A stretch of 64,000 nt of DNA, from NCBI RefSeq assembly GCF_016907775.1, contig NZ_JAFBCO010000001.1, positions 1,426,001-1,490,000 on the forward strand, given 5' to 3'. The notes beneath the pieces are model-generated. The model was not told the DNA's origin. It searched no databases and saw only the letters and a program-made list of their open reading frames with translations. Position 1 is the stretch's first letter. The number at the start of each line of letters is the position of its first letter. This document shows, in pieces, positions 45,689-54,604 of the stretch. This DNA comes from Pseudoglutamicibacter cumminsii. GTDB lineage: Bacteria > Actinomycetota > Actinomycetes > Actinomycetales > Micrococcaceae. Both the position numbers and the translations under genes were made by a program.

Positions 45689-45783
45689 GGTTGGTGACAG
45701 AACAGGTCGCTGACAGAACGCGGTGGCTATCGCTGAGGCGGTGGCCACCGCGTCGTTAAAGCCCCTGCGTCATTAAGCCCCCT
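45689..45783. repeat. Two tandem duplications in the gabD-tatD spacer
   Basis: GGTTGGTGACAGAACA (45689-45704) is followed directly by GGTCGCTGACAGAACG (13/16 identical). GCGTCGTTAAAGCCCCT (45750-45766) is followed directly by GCGTCATTAAGCCCCCT (14/17 identical). Confidence 0.8.
45718..45753 (+). terminator. Terminator after gabD
   Basis: A 10-bp stem (45718-45727 with 45744-45753) with a 16-nt loop, set between the two tandem duplications. Confidence 0.55.
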
Positions 45784-45805
45784 GCGCATCGATAAGGTTG
45801 TTGAT

Positions 45806-46771
45806 ATGTGTTCTGTGATTCCTGGAGAAACTCCACGCTTGTACGTCCCTGAAGCCCATGAGGGACTCGGTGATGACAGCGGTCGCAAGCGCGCGGCCGT
45901 GAACGAGCAGGGTTCCCGCCGCAAGCTTGAGTACCCGCCCGCGCCGGAGCCGCTGCCGGTCCCGGTGATCGACAATCACACGCATATGGATTTTCATGAT
46001 GGCGATGTCGCGCTGTCTGTAACCCAGCACATGGATGTTGCCGAGCAGGTGGGTATTTCTGGTGCCGTCCAGGTGGGGACGGACGTTGAGTCTTCGCGCT
46101 GGTCTGTTGCTGCGGCGGAGGCAGACCGCCGGGTGCTTGCCGCTGTTGCTTTGCATCCGAACGATGCGGCGCGCGCTTACGCTGAAGGCACGCTTGATGA
46201 TGACTTGTCAGTCATTGAGCAGTTGGCCGCGCATCCGCGGGTTCGCGCGATCGGGGAAACCGGCTTGGATTACTTCCGTACCACTGAGGACGGTTGGGCT
46301 GGCCAGCATGAGTCGTTCCGTCGGCACCTGGACATTGCGCGGCGGTTGAACCTGCCGGTCCAGATCCACGACCGTGATGCGCATGAGGACACGGTGCGGA
46401 TCCTGGAGGAAGAGAACTTCGACGGCACGGTCGTCTTCCACTGCTTCTCTGGGCCGGTTTCGATGGCGCAGAAAGCTCGTGAGAAGGGCTGGTATGTTTC
46501 TTTCGGCGGGACTGCGACCTTTAAGAACAACCATGAGTTGCGCGAAGCGATCGTCGCTGCCGGTCCGCAGCTGTTGATGGCTGAAACGGACGCCCCGTTT
46601 TTGACGGCTCACCCGTTCCGTGGCCGACCGAACGCTCCGTATATGACCCCGTACGCTGTTCGCTATGTCGCGGAGATGTTTGAGTGGGATCTGGATGAGT
46701 TTTGCCACATTCTCACCGAGAACAGCGCACGCGTTTACGGTGATTTTGACGCGGGTTTCACGCAAGTTTGA
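45806..46771 (+). CDS. tatD: TatD family metal-dependent hydrolase (DNase)
   Basis: A 321-residue TIM-barrel hydrolase with all metal ligands: H58 and H60 in NHTHMDFH, GETGLDYFRT, the HDRDAHEDT histidine, FHCFSG and AETDAPFL. TatD proteins are 3'-5' DNases. The first 50 residues are an extension before the barrel. ATG 45806 is eight bases after AAGG. It precedes rpfB, ksgA and ispE, the same order I remember from mycobacteria. Confidence 0.93.
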   Translation: MCSVIPGETPRLYVPEAHEGLGDDSGRKRAAVNEQGSRRKLEYPPAPEPLPVPVIDNHTHMDFHDGDVALSVTQHMDVAEQVGISGAVQVGTDVESSRWSVAAAEADRRVLAAVALHPNDAARAYAEGTLDDDLSVIEQLAAHPRVRAIGETGLDYFRTTEDGWAGQHESFRRHLDIARRLNLPVQIHDRDAHEDTVRILEEENFDGTVVFHCFSGPVSMAQKAREKGWYVSFGGTATFKNNHELREAIVAAGPQLLMAETDAPFLTAHPFRGRPNAPYMTPYAVRYVAEMFEWDLDEFCHILTENSARVYGDFDAGFTQV

Positions 46772-46837
46772 CCAGGGAAGGCGTCTGGTCTGCGCCCGGT
46801 AAAAGACTTTTCTCAGGCATCTGGAGTAGCTCTTAGA

Positions 46838-46862
46838 TAACGATTAGGTTACGATTGTTATC
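46838..46862 (+). promoter_or_regulatory. Repeated motif upstream of rpfB
   Basis: ACGATT occurs twice (46840 and 46851) inside a GATAAC...GTTATC inverted repeat (46836-46862). TACGAT at 46850-46855 could be a -10, which would give a leader of about 140 nt before GTG 46998. No other gene is visible in 46772-46997. Confidence 0.4.
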
Positions 46863-46997
46863 GCATCGTGATCTTCGGCGTCGTGTAGACATGCACTTTC
46901 TTCCCCAAACGCCGCATCATCAGAGACATCTGAGGATGAACACGCATGCCAAGAAATGTCCCCGAACACAATGCCCTTTGTAGGCATGAGGTTTTTC

Positions 46998-48161
46998 GTG
47001 AACAAGAAGATGAAACGCGGCTTGATCATCGGCGGCCAGGCGACTGTAGCTTCCGCGCTGGTCCTGGGCACCGTTGGATTCGTAGCAAATAACAAGTCGA
47101 TTGAGGTAGTCGTCGACGGGGAATCCCAGAACGTCCGTACCTTTGGTGGAAAGGTTGAGGACGCCCTTCGCGCCGGCGACATCAACGTCGGTAAGCACGA
47201 CAAAGTAACGCCCGCGATCGATTCCGATATCGCTAACGGCGACACCGTCCACGTCTTGACCGCACACGAGGTCAACTACACCGTCGACGGCGAAGACAAG
47301 ACCGTCATGACCACAGCTCGCACGGTGGACGAGCTGGTTGATGAGCTCAAGCTTGAAGATGGGTCGGACATCAACCTCGACGGCGACGTTCAGCTTGCAA
47401 GCGCTGAGACCCTGACTGTGCTGACCCCTAAGGAAGTCAAGCTGGATCTCGCGGGCAAGAAGTCGACCCTGACGACCACCGCACTCGACGTTGACGCAGT
47501 CCTGGAAGAAAAGGGCGTCAAGGTTGGCAAGGATGATGAAGTGAAGCCGGCACGCAACACCGTTGTGTCCGAGGGCATCACCATCACCTACAACAAGATC
47601 GAGAAGAAGAAGGAAACGAAGACGGAGAAGATCGCGTTCGAAACCAAGCGCGAAAACGACTCCTCGCTTCCGAAGGGTGAGACCAAGACCGTCAAGGCCG
47701 GTAAGTCCGGTGAGCGTAAGGTCGTGACCGAGACCGTGCTGCGTAACGGCAAGAAGGTCTCCTCCAAGAAGGTTTCCGACGAGGTGACCCGCGAACCAGT
47801 TGACGCACTCGTCAAGGTCGGCACCAAGAAGGTTGAAACCAAGTCGGCGTCGTCCTCCTCGTCGTCTTCGAACTCCGGCTCGAAGTCCAAGGCTAAAGCC
47901 CCAACCGGCAACATTTCCGCGACCTGGCAGGCACTCGCTCAGTGCGAGTCCGGCGGTAACTGGTCCATCAACTCCGGTAACGGCTACTACGGCGGCCTGC
48001 AGTTCTCGGCTTCGTCCTGGCGTGCAGCTGGCGGCACCAAGTACGCTCCGCTGCCGCACCTGGCAAGCCCTGCAGAGCAGATCGCTACCGCAGAGAAACT
48101 GCGCGCTAACGGTGGCTGGGGCCACTGGCCAGCATGCTCCGCACGCCTCGGCCTGCGCTAA
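46998..48161 (+). CDS. rpfB: RpfB-like resuscitation-promoting factor
   Basis: About 387 residues from GTG 46998 (GAGG six bases upstream). A signal anchor lies at about 5-30 (GLIIGGQATVASALVLGTVGFVA). It is followed by three YabE/DUF348 repeats (about 34-200), a G5 domain (KKKETKTEKIAFETK to KVGTKKVET), a Ser-rich linker, and the C-terminal Rpf transglycosylase domain (WQALAQCESGGNWSINSGNGYYGGLQF) with its catalytic Glu and two cysteines. It cleaves peptidoglycan and promotes growth resumption. In-frame ATGs at 46974 and 46986 are alternative starts. Rpf and ksgA-ispE neighbourhood is conserved. Confidence 0.95.
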   Translation: MNKKMKRGLIIGGQATVASALVLGTVGFVANNKSIEVVVDGESQNVRTFGGKVEDALRAGDINVGKHDKVTPAIDSDIANGDTVHVLTAHEVNYTVDGEDKTVMTTARTVDELVDELKLEDGSDINLDGDVQLASAETLTVLTPKEVKLDLAGKKSTLTTTALDVDAVLEEKGVKVGKDDEVKPARNTVVSEGITITYNKIEKKKETKTEKIAFETKRENDSSLPKGETKTVKAGKSGERKVVTETVLRNGKKVSSKKVSDEVTREPVDALVKVGTKKVETKSASSSSSSSNSGSKSKAKAPTGNISATWQALAQCESGGNWSINSGNGYYGGLQFSASSWRAAGGTKYAPLPHLASPAEQIATAEKLRANGGWGHWPACSARLGLR

Positions 48162-48202
48162 GTCATAAAAGCTCAGCCCTAAAAAGCTAACTACATACAG
48201 TT

Positions 48203-48247
48203 CAAGCCCACGATGCAGCGGAACGCAACCGCGGCGTCGTGGGCTTG
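48203..48247 (+). terminator. Terminator after rpfB
   Basis: A long hairpin: 48203-48216 pairs with 48234-48247 with one G-T pair, and inner GCGG/CCGC extends it. It has no T-tract. Confidence 0.7.
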
Positions 48248-48267
48248 ACCTGTTGAGGGACATTAGG

Positions 48268-49164
48268 ATGAAGGGGATGACTCACGTATCTGAAACCCCG
48301 GCTTCGGCTCCGCTTTTAGGGGCGGCTCATATTCGCGCGCTCGCTGAAGAGCTTGATGTGACCCCGACTAAGACGCTGGGTCAGAACTTCGTGATCGATG
48401 GGAACACGATCCGCAGGATCGTTGCCGCGGCTGACTTGGCTGGTGATGAAACGGTTCTGGAGGTGGGGCCGGGCCTTGGTTCGCTGACGTTGGGGATCCT
48501 TGATGCGGCTGAGCGAGTGCTCGCGGTCGAGATCGACCCACGTTTGGCGGGGCGGCTTCCGCGCACGGTCGAGGAATGGCGGCCGGACACGCATCAGAAC
48601 CTCACGGTCATCAACGAGGATGCTCTCAAGGTCGCTGAGCTTCCTGCCGCGCCCGATGCGTTGGTTGCGAACCTCCCGTATAACGTCGCGGTCCCGGTGG
48701 TGCTGCACCTTCTAGCGCAGTTTGAGAGCATCCGTTCCGGCTTGGTCATGGTGCAAGACGAGGTGGCTGATCGTTTGGCTGCTCGACCAGGGAACAAGCT
48801 CTACGGAGTGCCGTCGGTCAAGGGCGCGTGGTACGGGACGATGACGAAGGCCGGAGTCATCGGGATGAACGTTTTTTGGCCTGCACCTAAGATCCGCTCC
48901 GGTCTGGTTGCTTTCCTTCGCGGACCTGAGCGCGGGGATGAAGCGTTGCGTGAAGCGACGTTCGCGGTGATCGATGCGGCGTTCGCTCAGCGACGTAAGA
49001 CGTTGCGCGCGGCTCTCGCGGGGTGGGCAGGTTCCGCTGCCGCGGCGGAGGAATACGTGCGTGCAGCGGGGGTGGACCCGCAGCTACGCGGCGAGAAACT
49101 CGAGATCGAACAGTTCATCGCGATCGCCCGCGCGCGCGGCGCGGCAGAGGATGGTGCGGAATGA
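48268..49164 (+). CDS. ksgA: 16S rRNA dimethyladenosine transferase
   Basis: A 298-residue methylase dimethylating A1518 and A1519 of 16S rRNA late in small-subunit assembly. [11 protein letters not shown] (35-44), the SAM loop [12 protein letters not shown] (63-74), the acidic AVEIDPRLA and the catalytic NLPYNV motif are intact. ATG 48268 lies seven bases after GAGGGA; TTG 48253 and ATG 48277 are alternatives. Its stop overlaps the ispE start by four bases. Confidence 0.95.
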   Translation: MKGMTHVSETPASAPLLGAAHIRALAEELDVTPTKTLGQNFVIDGNTIRRIVAAADLAGDETVLEVGPGLGSLTLGILDAAERVLAVEIDPRLAGRLPRTVEEWRPDTHQNLTVINEDALKVAELPAAPDALVANLPYNVAVPVVLHLLAQFESIRSGLVMVQDEVADRLAARPGNKLYGVPSVKGAWYGTMTKAGVIGMNVFWPAPKIRSGLVAFLRGPERGDEALREATFAVIDAAFAQRRKTLRAALAGWAGSAAAAEEYVRAAGVDPQLRGEKLEIEQFIAIARARGAAEDGAE

Positions 49165-50138
49165 GCGTTCCGTTGCTTGAAGAACAATCGGGTTTTGCTC
49201 GCTCCGTCACGGGTCGAGCCCCGGGCAAGATCAACGTCAGCTTTGAATGCGGCGACCCGCGCGAAGATGGCTTCCACCCGGTAGCGACGCTGTATCTCGC
49301 GGTCGGGCTGGATGAGCAGGTCACCGCTCTGTATCGCGCGGACGGCGAGATCACCGCGGAGCTGGATGACGCATCGACCATTGCGGTGGACCGGGAAACG
49401 TTCCCGGTGGGTGCAGACAACCTCGCGGTTAAAGCCGCGCTCGCGTTGCGTGAGGCGACCGGTGTGAGAGCGGGCGCTGACTTGCGGATCCTCAAGCGCG
49501 TTCCGGTCGCCGGCGGGATGGGTGGCGGTTCAGCCGATGCTGCGGCGGCGCTCGTGGCCTGCAACGCGTTGTGGGGGACACGCTTGACTCGCCATGACCT
49601 TGCCTCGATTGCGGCGCGGCTCGGTTCCGACGTCCCGTTTGCGCTGTATGGGGGAGCGGCCGTCGGTTTGGGGCGCGGCGAGGACCTCGCTCCGGTTCCA
49701 TTGCGTTCGGAGTCCCACTGGGTTTTGATCCCGGCTTCTTACGGGCTTTCGACGCCGAAGGTGTACGGGGAGCTCGACCGTCAACGCGAACGTGCTGGCT
49801 TGAGCTTTCCGGCACCCAAGGAAGTTTCGCCTGAGGTTCTGCACGCGATGCTCGAAGGGGATCCGCATAAGCTCGCGGCATCGGTCCATAACGACCTCAC
49901 GCCGGCGAGCATCGCCCTCGCGCCGGAGCTCGCGCATGTGATCGAGCGAGCCGAAGAAGCCGGCGCGCTTAAAGCGATTGTTTCGGGCTCCGGGCCAACA
50001 CTTGCGTGCATCGCGCGTTCGTCCGCCCACGCCGAACGGATCTCAATGCAGGTGCGTGACGAGCTCGACGTACAAACGATCGTGGTGAGTGCCCCCGCGG
50101 CAGGGGCATCCATCGTCCCGCACAGCGGCAGTTTCTAG
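49161..50138 (+). CDS. ispE: 4-diphosphocytidyl-2-C-methyl-D-erythritol kinase
   Basis: A 325-residue GHMP kinase of the MEP isoprenoid pathway. [11 protein letters not shown] at 19-29 carries the catalytic lysine, and [15 protein letters not shown] (115-129) is the ATP loop with the catalytic Asp. The substrate-binding [10 protein letters not shown] and the late [10 protein letters not shown] motif are present. It starts at ATG 49161, overlapping ksgA. It supplies isoprenoid precursors used by the cis-prenyltransferase. Confidence 0.95.
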   Translation: MSVPLLEEQSGFARSVTGRAPGKINVSFECGDPREDGFHPVATLYLAVGLDEQVTALYRADGEITAELDDASTIAVDRETFPVGADNLAVKAALALREATGVRAGADLRILKRVPVAGGMGGGSADAAAALVACNALWGTRLTRHDLASIAARLGSDVPFALYGGAAVGLGRGEDLAPVPLRSESHWVLIPASYGLSTPKVYGELDRQRERAGLSFPAPKEVSPEVLHAMLEGDPHKLAASVHNDLTPASIALAPELAHVIERAEEAGALKAIVSGSGPTLACIARSSAHAERISMQVRDELDVQTIVVSAPAAGASIVPHSGSF

Positions 50139-50199
50139 GGGCCCGATTTCTTAGCCCACCGCTCACTCAACCAACCACTCAGAAGGAAACCCCACACAG

Positions 50200-52044
50200 A
50201 TGTCCCACCTCTTAGGTGCTGAATCGATCTCCATCACGTTCGGTACCCGCACCGTGCTCGAAGACGTCACGCTCGGCATCGACGAAGGCGACCGCATCGG
50301 CATTGTGGGTCGCAATGGCGACGGCAAGTCAACGCTCATGAAGCTGCTGGCACAACGCATGCAGCCGGACACGGGCCGTGTGACGCATCGGCGAGACCTG
50401 CGGGTCGGGTACCTAGACCAGTCCGATGTGCTGGACCCGGAACTGAGCGTTCTGCAGGCGATCGTGGGCGACGTCCCGGAACACGAGTGGGCCGCTGACC
50501 CTCGTGTCCGAGACATCATGGACGGCCTCACGGGAGGCATCGACCTGCAGAAGAAGATCGGCGAGCTTTCGGGTGGGCAGCGCCGCCGCACCGCGCTCGC
50601 GAAGCTTTTGGTGGCGGACTGGGACGTCATCATGCTCGACGAGCCGACCAACCACCTCGACGTTGAAGGTGTCGCGTGGCTCGCCCAGCACCTCAACCAG
50701 CGTTGGCGAGCCAACGAGAACGCGTTCCTTGTGGTGACCCACGACCGCTGGTTCTTGGACGCCGTGTGCACCATGACGTGGGAAGTGCACGATGCGGTGG
50801 TCGATGCTTTCGATGGTGGTTACGCCGCGTATGTGCTGGCTCGCGCTGAACGCGACCGCGCGGCCGCGGTCAAGGAAAGCAAGCGGCAGCAGCTGGTCAA
50901 GAAGGAGCTCGCGTGGCTTCGTCGCGGCGCGCCGGCACGCACATCGAAACCGAAGTTCCGCATCCAGGCGGCCAACGCGATCATTGAAGACGTTCCAGCC
51001 CCGCGAGAGAGCCTCGAACTTAAGAAGATGGCGATGGCGCGGCAGGGTAAAGACGTCATTGACGCCGAAAACCTGACCTACACGTTGCCGAACGGCCGCA
51101 CGTTGTTCGACAACATTACGTGGCGGCTCGCACCGGGTGAGCGCGTGGGGCTCGTGGGTGTCAACGGTGCGGGCAAGTCAACGCTCATGCGGCTTTTGGA
51201 CGGGCAGGTCGAGCCGAGCAGCGGCCGCATCAAGCGCGGCAAGACCGTGGTTTCGGCGATCTTGTCGCAGGAAGTCAAGGAACTCGAAGAGCTCGCAGAC
51301 AACCGGGTTGTGGACGTCATCAAGGCTGAGGGAAGCCAGTTCGTTGCGGGTGGCCGTGAAGTTTCCGCAGGCCAGTTGCTTGAGCAGGTCGGGTTCAACT
51401 CGCACAAGCAGTACACGCCGGTGCGCGATCTTTCCGGCGGTGAGAAGCGACGTCTCCAGCTCTTGCGGCTCATGGTCGGCGAACCCAACGTGCTGATGCT
51501 CGACGAGCCGACCAACGACCTCGACACCGACACGCTCGCCGCGATCGAAGACCTCCTCGACACGTGGGCTGGAACGCTCATCGTGGTCTCTCACGACCGC
51601 TACCTCTTGGAGCGCGTGACCGATCATCAGATGGCGTTGCTCGGCGACGGCAAGATCCGTGACCTCCCAGGCGGTGTCGACCAGTACCTGGCGTTGCGGG
51701 AGCAAGCGTTGCAGGCCGGTGGTCCACAGTCCGTTGCGGGAGCAAACGTTGCAGGCGCGGGGGCTACCGCATCGTCAGCTGAAGCTGACACCGGAGCGCA
51801 GCCGAGCGGACCCACCTATTCCGCGGCAGAGCAGCGCGAAGCCCGCAAAAACATGCAACGCTACGAACGCCAGCTCGAACGCGCAGAAAAGGCGCTCGCC
51901 GAGGCCGAGGCGAAACTCGTTGCGGCCACCGAAGCCGGGGATTTCGATGCGGTCGCCCAGCTGACCCAGGAAGCCGGCGAGGCGCGGGATCACCGGGACG
52001 AGCTCGAGATGGCGTGGCTCGAAGAATCCGAGAAGGTCGACTGA
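50200..52044 (+). CDS. ABC-F family ATPase (Uup-like)
   Basis: A 614-residue soluble protein with two ABC domains and no membrane segment. Domain 1: Walker A GRNGDGKST (37-45), signature LSGGQRRR, Walker B VIMLDEPTNHLD. Domain 2: Walker A GVNGAGKST (about residue 320), signature LSGGEKRR, Walker B LMLDEPTNDLD. The inter-domain linker is basic, and the C-terminal 70 residues form a coiled coil like the DNA-binding tail of Uup. ABC-F proteins act on ribosomes; Uup also affects recombination intermediates. The first Walker A has Asp where Ala is usual. The next gene overlaps by one base. Confidence 0.93.
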   Translation: MSHLLGAESISITFGTRTVLEDVTLGIDEGDRIGIVGRNGDGKSTLMKLLAQRMQPDTGRVTHRRDLRVGYLDQSDVLDPELSVLQAIVGDVPEHEWAADPRVRDIMDGLTGGIDLQKKIGELSGGQRRRTALAKLLVADWDVIMLDEPTNHLDVEGVAWLAQHLNQRWRANENAFLVVTHDRWFLDAVCTMTWEVHDAVVDAFDGGYAAYVLARAERDRAAAVKESKRQQLVKKELAWLRRGAPARTSKPKFRIQAANAIIEDVPAPRESLELKKMAMARQGKDVIDAENLTYTLPNGRTLFDNITWRLAPGERVGLVGVNGAGKSTLMRLLDGQVEPSSGRIKRGKTVVSAILSQEVKELEELADNRVVDVIKAEGSQFVAGGREVSAGQLLEQVGFNSHKQYTPVRDLSGGEKRRLQLLRLMVGEPNVLMLDEPTNDLDTDTLAAIEDLLDTWAGTLIVVSHDRYLLERVTDHQMALLGDGKIRDLPGGVDQYLALREQALQAGGPQSVAGANVAGAGATASSAEADTGAQPSGPTYSAAEQREARKNMQRYERQLERAEKALAEAEAKLVAATEAGDFDAVAQLTQEAGEARDHRDELEMAWLEESEKVD

Positions 52045-52835
52045 TGCAGAAGCAGGCGGAAGTATCTGCGCCGGAAGCAGCGGCGTTGAACACATCGGAG
52101 TATCGGCCGCGGCGCATCGCGCTGTCCTACATCATGGATGCGGTCAACGTTCCCCAGGATTATGCGGACGAGCTCCACGGCCTCGCGGCTAACACGGGGC
52201 GTTCGATCGTTGAGGTCGGCGGGCATGTGCAGCCGTGGTTTATTGATGCCCTCCGGCCTACCTGCAGCGCGCGTGACGTTGTGGCTCGCTCTGATGCGGT
52301 CGTGATCTTGGGCGGTGCTGACGTGCATCCGGGGTTGTACGAGCTGGCACGTAAGCGTTGGCGCGACGTCGACCTTGCCGGTGTGAGCGCGAGCGCCGAT
52401 GATTTCGAGATCGCCCTGGTCCACGAAACCTTGGCCGCCCGCAAGCCGTTGCTGGGCATCTGCCGTGGCCTACAGATCATCAACGTGGCGCTCGGCGGAA
52501 CACTCCTCCCCGACATCGGCCGCCCCACGATCCACAAGTCAGAACTCGAAGGCGACGGCTGGGCCGACCACAGCGTGAGCCTCGCAGCCGGAAGCGCGAT
52601 CGAAAGCATCTACGGGACGCGCCAGATTACGGTCCGCTCGGCACACCATCAAGCCGTCGATGCGCTCGCCGACGAGCTCGTGACCGTCGCGACTGCACCG
52701 GATGGGCTGATCGAAGCGGCGGAGCACCCCGAGCATCCCGCGATGCTCGCCGTCCAGTGGCATCCGGAAGACCTCTACGGTGACAAAACTCACCTCGATG
52801 CCCTCATGAGCTGGTTCCTACGCCAGATACCGTGA
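52044..52835 (+). CDS. Gamma-glutamyl-gamma-aminobutyrate hydrolase family (class I glutamine amidotransferase-like)
   Basis: A 263-residue peptidase C26 protein of the PuuD type. The nucleophile is C140 in GICRGLQIINVALGG, the His-Glu pair is in VQWHPED, and GGADVHPGLY and SVNSAHHQ-like VRSAHHQAVD are typical. PuuD frees GABA from gamma-glutamyl-GABA in putrescine catabolism; no other puu genes are nearby, so the substrate is open. The start overlaps the ABC-F stop (TGATG). Confidence 0.88.
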   Translation: MQKQAEVSAPEAAALNTSEYRPRRIALSYIMDAVNVPQDYADELHGLAANTGRSIVEVGGHVQPWFIDALRPTCSARDVVARSDAVVILGGADVHPGLYELARKRWRDVDLAGVSASADDFEIALVHETLAARKPLLGICRGLQIINVALGGTLLPDIGRPTIHKSELEGDGWADHSVSLAAGSAIESIYGTRQITVRSAHHQAVDALADELVTVATAPDGLIEAAEHPEHPAMLAVQWHPEDLYGDKTHLDALMSWFLRQIP

Positions 52836-52933
52836 CGCGCAGATAGACGTTCATGAGACATCCGGTTAAGAAAACAAGGCGCGACGTGGCACAATGGGGA
52901 ACGGCCTGAACAGTTTTAGCTGCGTCAGGTTGG

Positions 52934-53005
52934 TCCGCCATGGTGTAACGGCAGCACGCCAGCCTTTGGAGCTGTGTGGTCTAGGTTCGAATCCTAGTGG
53001 CGGAG
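52934..53005 (+). tRNA. tRNA-Gln (anticodon UUG)
   Basis: The acceptor stem TCCGCCA pairs with TGGCGGA (52934-52940/52998-53004). The anticodon loop CTTTGGA gives TTG at 52966-52968, the T-stem CTAGG pairs with CCTAG, and the discriminator is G as expected for glutamine. CCA is not encoded. A possible -10 is CACAAT at 52890; otherwise 52836-52933 is empty. Confidence 0.95.
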
Positions 53006-53041
53006 CGGTAGTGGCAGGGCAATGGAAGGAAACATAGCCAG

Positions 53042-54517
53042 GTGTCCAGCGAAAAGGTCCATCCGGCAGCAGTGATCGTTCTAGCCGCAGGCGCTGGAAC
53101 GCGTATGAAATCCTTTACGCCGAAAATCCTCCACACGCTCGGCGGCCGTTCGATGGTCGGCCACGCGCTCGACACCGCGCACGCGCTCGAACCGGACCGG
53201 CTCGTCGTTGTTGTCCGCCACCAGCGTGACCGCGTCGCTTCCCACGTTCTTGACCACGCACCTGACGTGAGCATTGTCGACCAGGACGAGATCCCTGGCA
53301 CCGGCCGTGCCGTCCAGGTTGGCCTTGAAGCGATGGATGACCTCACTGAAGGCACCGTGCTCGTAACCTACGGCGACGTTCCGTTGTTGACCCCTGAACT
53401 TCTGACGGAACTCATTGAGCGTCATGAATCCGAAGGCAACGCGGCGACCGTTCTGACCGCAACCATCGACGACCCAACCGGTTACGGACGTATCGTGCGT
53501 GATGAGAACGGCGACGTCGCGGGCATCGTAGAACATAAGGACGCGACCGACGAGCAGCGACTCATCAACGAGGTCAACTCCGGCATTTATGCGTTCTCGG
53601 CGAACGAACTGCGTTCCGCGCTGTCCCGCGTATCGACCGATAACGCACAAGGCGAGATGTACCTGACCGACGTGCTCGGCATCATGCGTGAAGACGGCCA
53701 CCGCATCTCCGCGGCCGTGACCACCGACCAGTGGCAGGTTGAAGGCGCGAACGACCGCGTCCAGCTCTCGGCCCTCGGGCGTGAACTCAACCGCCGCATC
53801 ACCGAAAAGTGGATGCGCGAAGGTGTGACGATCCAGGATCCGGAAACCACGTGGATCGATGTCGATGTCGCTTTGTCCCAGGACGTGACCTTGCTGCCGA
53901 ACGTTCAGCTCGTTGGCCGCACCTCGGTGGGGCAGGGCTCGGTGATCGGCCCAGACACGACTCTGCGCGACACCCACGTCGGGCAGAACGCAACCGTCAA
54001 GCGCACCGACGCAACCGAATCCCGCATCGGCTCCGGCTCGACCGTTGGGCCGTTCAGCCACCTCCGCAAAGACACCGTGCTCGGTGAAGACGGCAAGATC
54101 GGCGCGTTCTACGAAACAAAGAACGTCCAGATCGGTGACCGCACCAAGCTGTCCCACCTCGGCTACTCGGGCGATGCGATCATCGGGGAAGACACCAACA
54201 TCGGCTGCGGCAACATCACCTCGAACTACGATGGTGTCAACAAGCACAAGACCGTGATCGGTTCGCACGTGCGCACCGGCGCGTCCACCGTGTTCATCGC
54301 TCCGGTTGAGATTGGTGATGGTGCCTACACTGGCGCTGGAGCTGTGGTTCGTAAGGACGTCCCGGCAGGTGCCCTCGTGATCTCGGAGGCCCCGCAGGTC
54401 AACAAGGAAGGCTGGGTTGAAGCGAAACGCTCCGGAACCCCCGCCGCGGTTGCAGCGGCATTGAGTTCAAATAAGCCAACCGATCAAGCGACGCCAGCAG
54501 AAGGCGACAAGAACTAG
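53042..54517 (+). CDS. glmU: Bifunctional GlmU (GlcNAc-1-P uridyltransferase / GlcN-1-P acetyltransferase)
   Basis: A 491-residue enzyme making UDP-GlcNAc for peptidoglycan. The N-terminal nucleotidyltransferase has LAAGAGTRMKSFTPK and YGDVPLLTPELL; a left-handed beta-helix of hexapeptide repeats follows from about residue 255. The acetyl-CoA site with the catalytic histidine lies in LGEDGKIGAFYETKNVQIG, and CGNITSNYDGVNKHKT is present. The C-terminal 35 residues are disordered. It starts with GTG 53042 after GGAAGGA. The glmU-prs order is conserved in actinobacteria. Confidence 0.97.
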   Translation: MSSEKVHPAAVIVLAAGAGTRMKSFTPKILHTLGGRSMVGHALDTAHALEPDRLVVVVRHQRDRVASHVLDHAPDVSIVDQDEIPGTGRAVQVGLEAMDDLTEGTVLVTYGDVPLLTPELLTELIERHESEGNAATVLTATIDDPTGYGRIVRDENGDVAGIVEHKDATDEQRLINEVNSGIYAFSANELRSALSRVSTDNAQGEMYLTDVLGIMREDGHRISAAVTTDQWQVEGANDRVQLSALGRELNRRITEKWMREGVTIQDPETTWIDVDVALSQDVTLLPNVQLVGRTSVGQGSVIGPDTTLRDTHVGQNATVKRTDATESRIGSGSTVGPFSHLRKDTVLGEDGKIGAFYETKNVQIGDRTKLSHLGYSGDAIIGEDTNIGCGNITSNYDGVNKHKTVIGSHVRTGASTVFIAPVEIGDGAYTGAGAVVRKDVPAGALVISEAPQVNKEGWVEAKRSGTPAAVAAALSSNKPTDQATPAEGDKN

Positions 54518-54523
54518 ACCTTT

Positions 54524-54552
54524 CTGCGGCGGGCTACTCCGATTCGCCGCAG
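54524..54552 (+). terminator. Hairpin between glmU and prs
   Basis: An 8-bp stem (54524-54531 with 54545-54552) with a 13-nt loop directly follows the glmU stop. TATAAG just after it could be a -10 for prs. Confidence 0.5.
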
Positions 54553-54604
54553 AGATATAAGCTCCACTTAACACCCCATCTTCGAGGAGAACGGACAGCC
54601 TGCA

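Noticed and set aside
46784-46997. c-di-AMP (ydaO/yuaA) riboswitch upstream of rpfB
   Set aside because: Some actinobacterial rpf genes have one, but the conserved core motifs of that class are not visible here.
46920-48263. 447-codon frame opposite rpfB
   Set aside because: Antisense shadow; the rpfB domains on the plus strand account for the region.
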